Positions 12,201-20,100 of a stretch of 28,919 nt of DNA are shown piece by piece (within the stretch, counting starts at the first letter, position 1; each line of letters starts with the position of its first letter). Position numbers and translations under genes: made by a program. Where the stretch lies: positions 71,004-99,922 of the forward strand of contig NW_003546518.1 in assembly GCF_000090795.2 (NCBI RefSeq), in the 5' to 3' direction. Origin of the DNA: Amphimedon queenslandica. Lineage: Eukaryota; Porifera; Demospongiae; Haplosclerida; Niphatidae. Under the pieces are notes generated by a model, which worked only from the letters and a program-made list of their open reading frames with translations, did not search any database and was not told where the DNA came from.

Positions 12201-13688
12201 CAATGCCCACAATCAAGAGTAGATAATAATAGAAGAGAGTGTCCTACTGTGATATACCCCCTGCTTCATCACGGCGTAGAATTGAAGAGTCACATTCAGG
12301 ATATTTTTAGTATTTTATTTGAGNNNNNNNNNNTGACTCTTCAATTCTACGCCGTGATGAAGCAGGGGGTATATGCACAGTAGGACACTCTCTTCTATTA
12401 TTATCTACTCTTGCCACAATGTATGATAAAATACCAAGTTCAAGTTCAAGTACATGTAGCTTCATTGGTGTGAATGGTGATACCTCTGTATTAAGGAGAC
12501 GTAGTATAGCACCAGTTTAGTGCCATACCACTTGTCCTTAATACAAAGGTATCCTCATTTTAGAGGTACTTTTAGTACGGGCTTGTACCAATTGGGACAT
12601 TACTGTGCCAGGTGTCCTTATCTTAGGATGTACAAGGTCACATGATTGTAGTATGTCATTCATAGTACATTTGCTTTAAAGTCTGCCCTATTGCATAATG
12701 CTAGTAGTATATTATAGTGTTGTATATTTTCAATGAATTAGGTCACTGTGTATATAATGGCTTTGTAAACAAGGCCACCATTATTAGATGCATAAAGTAC
12801 ATGTGTACATTTTTAAAAGTATACATTCCAACACTTGACTAGTCAGTATTATAATAAACAAGAGTTAATGGACTTATATACACAACTGATTTTCAAGCTA
12901 GCTTCTACCATCTCCCCCCCCCCCTCTCTCTCTCCCTCCCTCTCTTTCTTTCCCTCTCTCTCTCTCTTTCTTTCCCACTCTCCCCCTCTTTCTCCCTCTC
13001 TCTTTTCAGCTTCATACATTTATATTCTTCTTATCATGTGTCCATTATCTTTTCCATTACTCAACTTCCTTTTCATTTTCATTGTCTTACCCTCCATTTT
13101 ATCCTAATCATTTGCTAACATTTCTCACCCTCTCCCTCCCTCCCTCTCTCTCTCACAATGTCAAACACCATGTTCTTGTCATCTGTTCACTAATGGAGCT
13201 AACCTCCCACAAAGATAAAGATTAAAATCAAGAGGTTATTTATACCGCGAAATATATAAAAACAAAACAGAAAAATCCACCAAGTATTTAAAAACCAAAC
13301 CAACAACAACAAACCCATTACAATTATTAGCCCGAACACATACATGTACACGTACATGTAAACAAAAAATTTCGTGTAGGAAAAGTACATGTTTGCAGCA
13401 CAGCAGTATGAAATACAACAGATTGTCTTATATTATTAATACTAAAAACATAAACAAAACTAGCCATACTTAGACTTAGAGGCACCAACGGTAAAAGAGG
13501 CACATACACGCTCTTTAAAAGATTTAGGGCAATTAGTCATTAGTCTCAATGTCCAGCTACCATTTCAGGGAAAGCGGGCCGCGTCAACCCGTACACTTAC
13601 ATGAGAGGCAAGAGAGGAGGAGAAGGAGTCCGGAGAGCCTCGTAGAGAGAGTGTTGGAGAGAAGAAGCTTCAAATATTTCATCTCCAT
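176..13688 (-). CDS. Receptor-type protein tyrosine phosphatase, tandem D1/D2, 3' end off window
   Basis: This is a single-pass membrane phosphatase that should remove phosphate from tyrosines on cytoplasmic proteins through D1. I joined 15 exons on the minus strand: 13688-13601, 9700-9455, 9153-8958, 8413-8008, 7098-7062, 6803-6706, 6254-6129, 5717-5412, 5082-4933, 3557-3464, 3261-3185, 1781-1679, 1406-1249, 837-680 and 311-176. They total 2379 nt, or 793 codons, with every splice phase matching. Domain order is signal peptide, one Ig-like domain, Thr/Ser/Pro stalk, transmembrane helix, juxtamembrane segment, D1 and D2. The last exon, holding the end of D2 and the stop, lies left of base 1. 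The architecture resembles animal two-domain RPTPs, but I cannot assign a vertebrate orthologue. The 3.9 kb first intron contains an assembly gap, so extra ectodomain exons could be missing. Confidence 0.9.
312..660. repeat. Simple-sequence intron: (AAT)n and ATGTAC hexamers
   Basis: This stretch lies in the intron between D2 exons 837-680 and 311-176. It holds an AAT-rich run at about 330-415 and ATGTAC hexamer runs, the longest at about 617-645. No gene is seen. Confidence 0.85.
1875..3110. repeat. Satellite array A, ~186-bp units, in an RPTP intron
   Basis: The anchor ctcaaacttgctac recurs at 2017, 2203, 2389, 2577, 2754 and 2949, a spacing of 177-195 bp, with partial units at both ends. 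Each unit carries the perfect palindrome CCTGTACTATAGTACAGG or a decayed form, followed by a 'ttggcccaatttttgag' stretch and usually a GAGAATTCTC palindrome. The array fills the intron between the D2 exons at 3185 and 1781. Short related fragments occur at about 30-118 and 3665-3760. Confidence 0.9.
3262..3422. repeat. (AAC)n/(AAT)n microsatellite abutting a splice acceptor
   Basis: AAC and AAT triplets run from just past the acceptor of the exon 3261-3185 to about 3422. Read on the minus strand this is a GTT/ATT-rich, T-rich tract directly 5' of tttatag. The leucine and valine runs predicted from it are repeat translation, not protein. Confidence 0.9.
3558..4932. other. RPTP D1-D2 linker intron with an inserted element
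   Basis: This intron holds a satellite fragment (3665-3760), a candidate TIR element (4124-4642), an (AAC)n run at about 4711-4760 and ATGTAC hexamers at about 4815-4930. No coding exon was recognised. Confidence 0.7.
4124..4642. mobile_element. Candidate non-autonomous DNA transposon with ~26-bp TIRs
   Basis: The left end, 4124-4149, reads TATACTATATCCCAACTGAG and on to TTTGAC. The right end, 4617-4642, is its reverse complement with one mismatch (A to G). The ~520 bp between them have no convincing ORF and include repeated TGACGT/ACGTCA motifs. The exact ends and target duplication cannot be fixed because the TATA-rich ends are ambiguous. The length and lack of a transposase suggest a MITE-like element; superfamily unknown. 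Confidence 0.75.
5412..8413 (-). CDS. RPTP juxtamembrane segment and catalytic domain D1
   Basis: Exons 8413-8008, 7098-7062, 6803-6706, 6254-6129 and 5717-5412 encode a complete classical PTP domain. Motifs in order are [11 protein letters not shown] (phosphotyrosine-recognition loop), [30 protein letters not shown], the general-acid loop WPDHGVP, the P-loop [13 protein letters not shown] with the nucleophilic Cys and the Arg, and the Q-loop MVQTE. Every residue known to be needed for catalysis in this family is present, so D1 is predicted active. The juxtamembrane part is basic and serine-rich. Confidence 0.95.
5718..5920. repeat. (GA)n/(GGGA)n tract, polypyrimidine on the coding strand
   Basis: About 190 bp of GAGA/GGGA on the plus strand begin directly next to the acceptor of the D1 P-loop exon (5717). 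On the transcribed minus strand this is CT-rich and can serve as its polypyrimidine tract. Long Ser/Leu/Pro or Arg/Glu reading frames here are artefacts. Confidence 0.9.
6836..6910. repeat. ATGTAC hexamer array
   Basis: Near-perfect repeats of the self-complementary hexamer ATGTAC occur here, with shorter clusters at about 617-645, 5377-5393, 6000-6020, 6440-6460, 8612-8642 and 14748-14775, among others. All lie in introns or intergenic DNA. Confidence 0.85.
7101..7197. repeat. (GA)n tract at the acceptor of a D1 exon
   Basis: GAGA/GGGA repeats on the plus strand sit next to the acceptor of the 37-nt exon 7098-7062, forming a CT-rich tract in the transcript. Confidence 0.9.
7198..8007. other. 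RPTP intron with one TIR element
   Basis: Between exons 8413-8008 and 7098-7062 I see AT-rich sequence, a short GA run (about 7470-7487) and the candidate element at 7714-7903. No exon was recognised. Confidence 0.7.
7714..7903. mobile_element. Candidate MITE with TA target duplication
   Basis: The ends CCGTATAGCGCTTTA (left) and TAAAGCGCTATACAG (right) are inverted repeats with one mismatch. Both are flanked by TA, as expected of Tc1/mariner-type insertion. The interior has further inverted 'ttggcggttt/aaaccgcca' stretches, so the 190-bp element can fold on itself. No ORF is present. Confidence 0.7.
8414..8957. other. RPTP intron, simple sequence only
   Basis: The intron between the TM exon and the juxtamembrane exon contains an (AAT)n run at about 8427-8465 next to the acceptor and ATGTAC hexamers at 8570-8642. 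Nothing coding is seen. Confidence 0.75.
8958..9153 (-). CDS. RPTP stalk and transmembrane exon
   Basis: The exon begins with three perfect 18-bp units encoding VTVTPS, a Thr/Ser/Pro stalk probably O-glycosylated by analogy with mucin-like stems. A hydrophobic segment follows, starting [11 protein letters not shown] and running through a string of isoleucines and valines to [10 protein letters not shown], a stop-transfer sequence. It enters in phase 1 from the Ig exon and leaves in phase 2 (AG|GTTAGG) into the juxtamembrane exon, restoring RQRESPSSP. Confidence 0.85.
9455..9700 (-). CDS. RPTP ectodomain exon, Ig-like fold (82 codons)
   Basis: The exon runs from acceptor ctcctcag to donor GTAAGTTG and is phase 1 at both ends. 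It encodes a secreted domain with the pattern QLNCNVSG...IWLL...[12 protein letters not shown]...YCCFN, consistent with an Ig-like sandwich whose two cysteines are about 50 residues apart. Several N-glycosylation sequons are present (NES, NVS, NDS, NRT, NLS). It is the only ectodomain module I could find, so this receptor would have a short extracellular region. The Ig assignment rests on pattern only and is less certain than the phosphatase domains. Confidence 0.7.
9703..9802. repeat. (GA)n tract at the acceptor of the RPTP Ig-like exon
   Basis: GA-rich runs at 9705-9736 and 9776-9802 flank the acceptor at 9701-9703 and read CT-rich in the transcript. Confidence 0.85.
10010..11150. repeat. 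Three-copy tandem repeat, ~0.46-0.5 kb unit, in RPTP intron 1
   Basis: Copies start near 10010, 10463 and 10968 with an 'aagacccttccaaaaaatg' type motif. Each carries the same stretch around 'gcattgtgggtcggaccac' (10118, 10619 and, decayed, 11100). Copies 1 and 2 are nearly full length and copy 3 stops near 11150. The central ATTGTGG-gtcgga-CCACAAT is an inverted repeat able to form a small hairpin. No protein-coding signal. Confidence 0.85.
11241..11475. mobile_element. Possible small TIR element
   Basis: The left edge, TACTGTACGGGT, is roughly the inverse of the right edge, ACCCGTATGGTA, and TTTCGTGG/CACGAAA-like inverted stretches lie inside. The ends fit a TA-flanked MITE but match imperfectly, and no ORF is present. 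Confidence 0.45.
11476..12208. other. RPTP intron 1, unassigned AT-rich sequence
   Basis: This stretch holds a C/G hairpin at about 11582-11605 (CCCCCC...GGGGGG) and a decayed echo of the 'gtgggtcgcacc' repeat at about 11768. No gene or exon was recognised. Confidence 0.6.
12214..12413. repeat. ~80-bp inverted duplication around a 10-N assembly gap
   Basis: Bases 12214-12292 and 12334-12413 are reverse complements differing by a single inserted base (gtatatcacag against gtatatgcacag on the same strand). Between them are 31 unique bases and ten Ns at 12324-12333. This is either a true hairpin that stopped assembly or a misjoin of two copies of one sequence. Confidence 0.95.
12481..12551. mobile_element. 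Short hairpin element, inverted ends
   Basis: TACCTCTGTATTAAGGA at the left mirrors TCCTTAATACAAAGGTA at the right with one mismatch, enclosing about 37 bp with an internal inverted stretch. It could be a very small MITE or a chance-conserved hairpin. Confidence 0.5.
12552..13600. other. RPTP intron 1, distal part, with CT-rich tracts
   Basis: CT-rich tracts lie at about 12913-13005 and 13127-13154, with a short ATGTAC/ACGTAC patch near 13341. The first tract ends in a good plus-strand acceptor-like cttttcag, but no coding frame follows, so I do not call an exon. Confidence 0.6.
13601..13688 (-). CDS. RPTP exon 1: start codon and signal peptide
   Basis: ATG at 13688 (ATG GAG ATG) opens a 29-codon exon that ends with a strong donor, GTAAGTG, at 13600. 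The peptide begins MEMKYLKLL and contains the hydrophobic core LLLLLSCLS, as in a secretory signal. The exon ends in phase 1, exactly the phase required by the Ig-like exon at 9700, which supports the link across 3.9 kb. The link is inferred; no other phase-compatible ectodomain exon was recognised in the intron. Confidence 0.7.
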
Positions 13689-13730
13689 CGCTCGAGCTCT
13701 GATCTCACTGGTCCATACATTCAAGGTTAC

Positions 13731-13796
13731 TTATTAATTAAAGGGCGTGGCTTTAACCTAGTTAATTAATTAAAAGGCGTGGCTTTAAACTAGTTG
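13731..13796. promoter_or_regulatory. Duplicated GGCGTGG box upstream of the RPTP start
   Basis: Two ~32-bp direct repeats share 'taattaaa(g)ggcgtggctttaa(c/a)ctagtt'. They lie 43-108 bp upstream of the RPTP ATG (minus strand), between it and the stop of the MBF1-like gene. GGCGTGG resembles GC/GT boxes bound by Sp/KLF factors, so this is a candidate proximal promoter. That role is inferred from position. Confidence 0.4.
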
Positions 13797-13889
13797 ATTA
13801 ATAATTAGTTAATAACTCAATGCATTGTAAGCGAGACTAAGTGGGAGATGATTGATGAAATGTAGCAGCAAAAAAATTAGAAATCATTG

Positions 13890-16718
13890 TTATTTGTGTC
13901 TCTGTAGTGGTTGTCCGGCCCATTCTCCTGTCAAATGAACACCTGCAAATAAGAAAAAGAGGAATTATGTTTTTTACTGAAAATCATGAACTACATATGT
14001 AATAAATTTTTTTGGGCAGCATCATCCAAAATTTAACAATAGGCTTAAATAATTTTAAATACTTAAATTTTTTATGCATGCTCAGAATAGCAAATTTCAT
14101 TTTAGCAACTCAGGATCAAATTGCTAATTATCAAAAACCTGCTAATTTTTTGCTATAGCAGAAATTATATGTCTGGTTGCGTGATTTCTTGTCCCAAACT
14201 AACTTTTGAAACTTAACTAAAAAATTGATAGTGGACACAAAATCCACAAAAACTAAGTCACTTTTAAAGGCATTATTGTTATTACTGTATGTGACACTAA
14301 GATACAAAATGAGAGATTGTTAAAGTGCATTATAATTATTAAATCTACCAAGAGCTCTTTCCATTTTCTTCAATACTCCAGCATTGGGTATTGCTTTGCC
14401 TTGTTCGTAGTCGCTGATGACTTGTGACTTCTCATTTATCCTCTACACAAAAGAAAGTATGAAATGACTGAAATAGAAAGATTTTTAAATGCAAAAATCG
14501 TTTGTGACCCAAAATTTTTTAAAAATTTCTTTGATTAGGTATTCATCAAAATTAAACCAATGAATATTGATTACATATGAATCAACGTCGCAGAAAAGTA
14601 GAAAATTACAAAAATTAAAGCCACAAAATTAATTCTTGGGCAGATTACAATGTACATGCATGTGCAATTGCAAAGTTGAAGCACAGCTTCATAAAATATT
14701 GAAAAAATAAAATCAAGGGGTAAGCATGTAGGTAAGCATGTATACACATGTACATGTACACGTGTATACATGTACATGTATGTGTATGTGTAATAATATA
14801 ATAATGATTATTTACAGCTGCTAAATCCTTTTGGCTTAATTTTGCCTTTGATCGTGACTGCTGAATCAGTCTACCCATATCCAAACCGACCTGAACATCT
14901 AAAAAAATAAAATATTTAGTAGTTACTTTTTATAATTATTTAAAAATGCACATACATGTACATCATACATGTAATTAAAATTGGCAAATTTTTAAAATGG
15001 TCATAACTCAAAAATTTTAAGTCGGAATCAGCTCAAACTTTCTACGTAGCATAAGTACATCAATACGCATCAAAAAAAGTAATAAAAATTGGGGGCAATT
15101 TTTGAGCCATTTTTCAGAAAAAACCATGGGCTATAGTACAGGAATTTTTTCCAGGAATTGGCCTATTTTAAATAATGGTAATAACTTGAAAAGTTTAAGT
15201 CGAAATCAGCTCAAACTTTCTACATAGCATAAGTACATCAATAATCAATATGCATCAAAAAATGTAATAAAAATTGGGGGCAATTTTTGAGCCATTTTTT
15301 GGAAAAAAACCATGGGCTATAGTACAGGGATTTTTTCAGAAATTGGCCTATTTTTTTAAAATGGTAATAACTTGAAAAGTTTAAGTCGGAATCAGCTCAA
15401 ACTTTCTACATAGCATAAGTACATCAATACACATCAAAAAATGTAATAAAAATTGGGGGTGATTTTTGAGCCATTTTTCGGAAAAAACCATGGGCTATAG
15501 TACAGGGATTTTTTCAGAAATTGGCCTATTTTTTAAAAATGGTAATAACTTGAAAAGTTTAAGTCGGAATCAGCTCAAACTTTCTACGTAGCATAAGGAC
15601 ATCAGTATGCATCAAAAAATGCAATAAAAATTGGGGGCAATTTTTGAGCCATTTTTCGAAAAAAACCATGGGCTATAGTACAGGGATTTTTTCAGAAATT
15701 GGCCTATTTTTTAAAAATGGTAATAGCTTGAAAAGTTTAAGTCGGAATCAGCTCAAACTTTCTACATAGCATAAGTACATCAATACGCATCAAAAAATGT
15801 AATAAAAATTGGGGGCAATTTTTGAGCCATTTTTCGGAAAAAACCATGGGCTATATAGTACAGGGATTTTTTCAGAAATTGGCCTATTTTTAAAAATGGT
15901 AATAACTTGAAAAGTTTAAGTCGGAATCAGCTCAAACTTGCTACACAGCATAAATACATCAATATGCATCAAAAAATGTAATAAAAATTGAAGGTGATTT
16001 TTGAGCCATTTTTCGGAAAAACCACGGGCTATAGCACAAGGATTTTTCAAAAATTGGTCTATTTTTTTAGAATGGTCATAACTCAAAAATTTTACGCCAA
16101 AATCAGCTCAAACTTTCTACACAGTACAGGCGCATAAATACAACTATGTCACCTTACAATATATTAACTCATTATTAATTTATTTATTATTAATTATGTA
16201 CGTTTAAGTTCTTCAGTTTCACGTGCCAGTTCCCTCATATCAAGTGCATCACTTTTCTGCTTGTTTAACTGAGAGGAAGCTAAGAAAATGATAATAAATT
16301 ATAATGCTAGATGCATAAAATAATAAATATCATAAATCAGGTAAATTTATAAAATACATGTACAGAATCAAAATTTATCTGTTGAAATTAAATAATTATA
16401 TTAAAATGCTGCCTATTTTTATTCTTTTATTCTAATATTATATGAATGGGTGAAAAGAAAACATTCATCATTCTAAATTAAAATGCTTTATTGCTATCCT
16501 TCAAACTACTACATAAGTTATTATATTTATTGAATAAAACATATAAAATAAAAAAACATACGATTCTTTAAAACTGCAGTAGCACCACCAACTGCACCAA
16601 TTGATTCCAATGGCTAACAATAAAGACAAAACATAAAATATATAAGGAGAGATATCAGTATACAGAGATTATTCATAACCTTCTGCAAGCTCCTGTGTTG
16701 TTTTTGCTTCAAAATCAT
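13890..16718 (-). CDS. MBF1/EDF1-like coactivator with Cro/C1-type helix-turn-helix
   Basis: MBF1/EDF1 proteins bridge transcription factors to TBP and act at collided ribosomes. Exons are 16718-16680 (or 16706-16680), 16613-16562, 16279-16202, 14898-14816, 14442-14349 and 13942-13890, all phase-consistent. Recognisable blocks are [71 protein letters not shown] and a C-terminus GQPLQRHK. The HTH region is clear. The first third is divergent, and the usual WDTVTVL-type N-terminus was not found. Read alone from ATG 16718 it gives 132 aa, slightly short for the family. The large 1.3 kb intron holds satellite array B. It may instead be spliced to the upstream dsRBD exon. Confidence 0.85.
13943..14815. 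other. Introns of the MBF1-like gene around exon 14442-14349
   Basis: Outside the exon this is AT-rich DNA with an ATGTAC-type cluster at about 14740-14795. No further gene is seen; long frames here read through intron. Confidence 0.7.
14985..16135. repeat. Satellite array B, ~178-bp units, in an MBF1-like intron
   Basis: The anchor gctcaaac recurs at 15031, 15209, 15395, 15573, 15751, 15930 and 16106, a spacing of 176-186 bp. The unit shares with array A the 'tcggaatcagctcaaactt' block, the 'ctatagtacagggattttt' block and 'caatttttgag', so both arrays derive from one family. Homogeneity is higher than in array A. Confidence 0.92.
16280..16561. other. Intron of the MBF1-like gene
   Basis: AT-rich sequence with no recognised exon or repeat, between exons 16613-16562 and 16279-16202. 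Confidence 0.7.
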
Positions 16719-16806
16719 CAAAACATAACTTTTTAATTATTATTTTAAAACCTAATATTTTTAATTAATTAAAATTCTTTAAGGTAGGAGTGGCGCGGGG
16801 TGTAGC

Positions 16807-17106
16807 TTAAACACAGCTGATCCCACTACTAAAAATGCTCGTTCTTTCTCTTACTGGCAACGGAGGCGGCTCCATAAAATGTGGACAGTATTCTTTAATG
16901 TATTCCAGAGCCTTCTCGGCAGCTTTGGCCTTGCTCTCCTTCTTGTTCCTCCCAAGGGCCGAGAATGCTATCGTTTCTCCCTCTAGATTTATGGTCACTT
17001 CACAACCGAACAACTGATAGGTCCCGTCCGACTCTCTGTACGAGGGGATGGCTAGTTTCCATGACTGGGTGATTTCTTGGAGTTTACTGATAGGATTCTT
17101 CTCCAT
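16807..17106 (-). CDS. Small double-stranded-RNA-binding domain protein, 99 aa (or first exon of a fusion)
   Basis: The first in-frame ATG is at 17106; an in-frame stop lies a short way upstream, which fixes the start. Residues 3-72 form one dsRBD: NPISKLQEITQ (helix 1), a YQLFGCEVTINLEG beta region, and ALGRNKKESKAKAAEKALEY, with the KKxxKxxAA helix that contacts the RNA backbone. The domain is closest in style to PRKRA/TARBP2-type dsRBDs, but only one copy is present. A proline-rich patch EPPPLP follows. A strong donor, GTAAGAG, sits at 16854 at a codon boundary, so the last 15 codons before the stop at 16807 may be intronic. The gene starts 85 bp from the divergent receptor 1 start. Confidence 0.85.
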   Translation of the reverse strand: MEKNPISKLQEITQSWKLAIPSYRESDGTYQLFGCEVTINLEGETIAFSALGRNKKESKAKAAEKALEYIKEYCPHFMEPPPLPVRERTSIFSSGISCV

Positions 17107-17191
17107 GGCTCTTTTGCACGTGTTTTTTGTATATTTTCTAACTTTTTCCGTATTGTACACCCACGTCCTTTAACATTAAAACAGCAGGACC
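17107..17191. promoter_or_regulatory. Compact divergent intergenic region
   Basis: Only 85 bp separate the minus-strand dsRBD ATG (17106) and the plus-strand receptor 1 ATG (17192), so both 5' UTRs and a shared promoter must overlap here or extend into each other. No clear TATA box is seen. Confidence 0.55.
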
Positions 17192-20100
17192 ATGTTTTTC
17201 AGAGCGCTATCGTGTTTGCTGTGTCTCGTAATGATGCTGCCGTTAATAGGTAAGCAAATAAATGGAAATGATATTAAACATGATAGATAATATTCAGTAA
17301 AATAATATTTAATGATAATATCTAATTATAACAATAACAATAATAAAAATAATACTATAACAATAACAACAATGGATCTTTATCTTCTTTCTATATATTT
17401 TTCATACACACTTGTAGTCTAAAAGAAATTATTTTTTGGCAACTAATGCAAATCACTTGTAAACTCTAATCATGCATTTGCACTTGTTTAAATAAAGCAG
17501 AGTGAATGCTTTATATAAATAAACTCTGCTATTTATGTTAGTTTTGCTGTTTGGTCCACCTTCAGTTAGTCTCACGTAGCCAGATTCCTGCCCTTTTTGA
17601 CAAAGTGGGGAGTAACCATCAATCTATATAGGCAAGACTAACCATCAACATATACTGTATAGCAAATTATAAAAAATTTTTAAGGCCCCTATACACCAGG
17701 CAATGCTATTGCAGGCAATCTGTGGTTACTTTGATCTTCAGGCAACACTGTTGCCTAGAATAGAAACATGTTCTATTCTAGGCAACACATTGCTTACAAC
17801 ATCAAAGTAACCACAGATTGCCTGCAATAGAATTGCCTGGTGTATAGTGGCCTTTAGACAAAGAAGTTATTATTGAGATTAAAAAATGTAAATTTTAATT
17901 TTACTAATAATGACATCTATGCATGATCCAAACCACAAAAATACTCTATAGTATCACTGATTGGTACATGTACATATCATTACAGTATGCTGTGTACTAT
18001 TGTAATACTGGGAGACCTACTCTACCTTTTTTAATTTTAAAAATTTCATCTCATTTTAGTTACGATTAATATGGTTGAAGTAACTCCAGATGATCCCACT
18101 GTTACTTATGGTTCTGATGTTACTCTTACTTGTTCTCATGATGATACTATCAATGCTGCTAATCTTACAATTGAATGGACCACTACTGCTAGCAATATGG
18201 ACCTCAGTAGTGTAGTTATGACTAGTGATATCAGTAGTGAGTTAACATTGTCTAATGTTGATTTATCTCACAATGGAACTTATACTTGTGATGTTGTTGA
18301 TGATGATAATGGTACTATTGAAGGAACCGATTCTATTGTATTGACTGTTAATCGTAAGTTGATTAATTATACATGTACATGTACATTCCTTTTGAGAATA
18401 TCCTAAATCCTCTCTCATTCTTCCCTCTCTCCTTATAGCTCCTGCTCCTAGTGATATTTCAATATCTCCTTCCAGTCCTTCAGTGGTATACAATAATGAT
18501 ATTACCTTCACTTGTACAGTTACATCACTAGCTACTCCTAATATAACATGGAATACTACTGCTCCTGATGATATACTTGATCAACCTGCTGTGATGTCTC
18601 AAGGCAGTGATGTGTATACTAGTAGTTTAGTATTGACTGGAGTTACATTAGACAGTATTGGATCATATACATGTACTGCTACTAATGAAGGAGGGAGTAT
18701 TGATACTACTGCTATGCTTAATGTTACTGGTAAGTAAAATATTTTTTAAATTCCTCTACCAATAATAATAGTTATTGTACGCTAATGTATGATGATATTA
18801 ATAATATTTAGTTTGAATCTATTGTCTAATGCCATAACCTATAACCTTTAACCCCAAACTCCTTTCTTTACTATAATATATTCAATCTACTTTTTTTCTA
18901 GTTCCCCTACCAGTTATACTTGATCTTAATGATCTCAATGTTACAATTGGTCTTCATATTAAGCTCAACTGTATAGCATCAGGTTTTGGTCTTACGTATA
19001 AATGGGACCTTCGTCTTTGTGGTTATGATTGTACAATTGGTGGATTTGATACTCCAATATTATCCCTGGGGCCTGTTATTTTTGGATCAGCTGGGGAATA
19101 TGTTTGTAATGTCACTGATTTTATAGGACAGACAGTGTCAAAGATCATTAATATTACACCATTGGGTGAGTACATGTATTGGAATGCAATACATGTTCAT
19201 TGTACAATGAGTACATGTACTGTGAGTTAATTTCATTGCAACTAAACAATATAAATTAAAAATACATGTACATGTAGCATGTTAATTTATGCAGCATAAA
19301 AATAGTTGATATTTTCCATAATGTGCATCCTTTTTAATTTTATAATTTTCATCCCCCCTCTCTTTCAGGTCCTACTTTAATATCTTCTAATGCATCAAAC
19401 TGTCGAGTAACTGGGAGTTCTAGTTGTACAGAGAACTGTGATGCCACTCCAATACAAGTGATTAATGGAACCAATGAGTTCCTACAGTGTTCATTCCAGA
19501 ACAGACCTGATGCTCCATATAACCTCACCGTTGACTGGTTTATAAGTGAACAAAGGTTTGGGGCTCCTCTTGCTGATAATGCTAGTACCTTTGTAACTAC
19601 CACTCCTGAGGATGAAAACAGGATTGTTACGTCAACAATATTTTTTAATCCTGTGAACTATTTAAACTTTATCTCACCCAGAGCAGCCAGGTATGAGCAT
19701 GCTTATACCTGTACGGCTTTTATCGGGAACTTCTTTAATGATCAAGTAATGAGTGATGGGACTTGTCTTGAAGGATTATGTAAGTATTTGAGAAGAAAGA
19801 GGGAGAGAGAGAGAATGAGAGAGATTGGAGGAAAAGATAGAAAAATAAAGGGGAGAAGGCATTATATGTATAATATTTATAGATGTATATTCTGTTGTAT
19901 TAATTCTTTTCTAGTTGGGCCTGTTCTTATAACAGAGCCTGAAAAGAACTTTACAGCAAATATTGGAGACAAGTTCATATTTAAATGTGATCCTGATTAT
20001 TCTAACCCAAGACCTCAGTTACAAATTAACAAGATACTAACGAATGGAACTGAACTCAATCTGTATAATGGTCAATCTATGTTGTATTCTATTGTAAATG

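Noticed and set aside
12913..13107. Plus-strand exon after a CT tract ending cttttcag
   Set aside because: The frame is low-complexity and hydrophobic, no domain is visible, and it lies in the RPTP intron on the other strand.
13549..13737. 62-aa plus-strand frame rich in Arg
   Set aside because: Antisense shadow of the RPTP signal-peptide exon.
16807..17160. Longer dsRBD reading frame starting at GTG 17160
   Set aside because: A GTG start is not expected in an animal gene; the first ATG at 17106 begins right at the domain.
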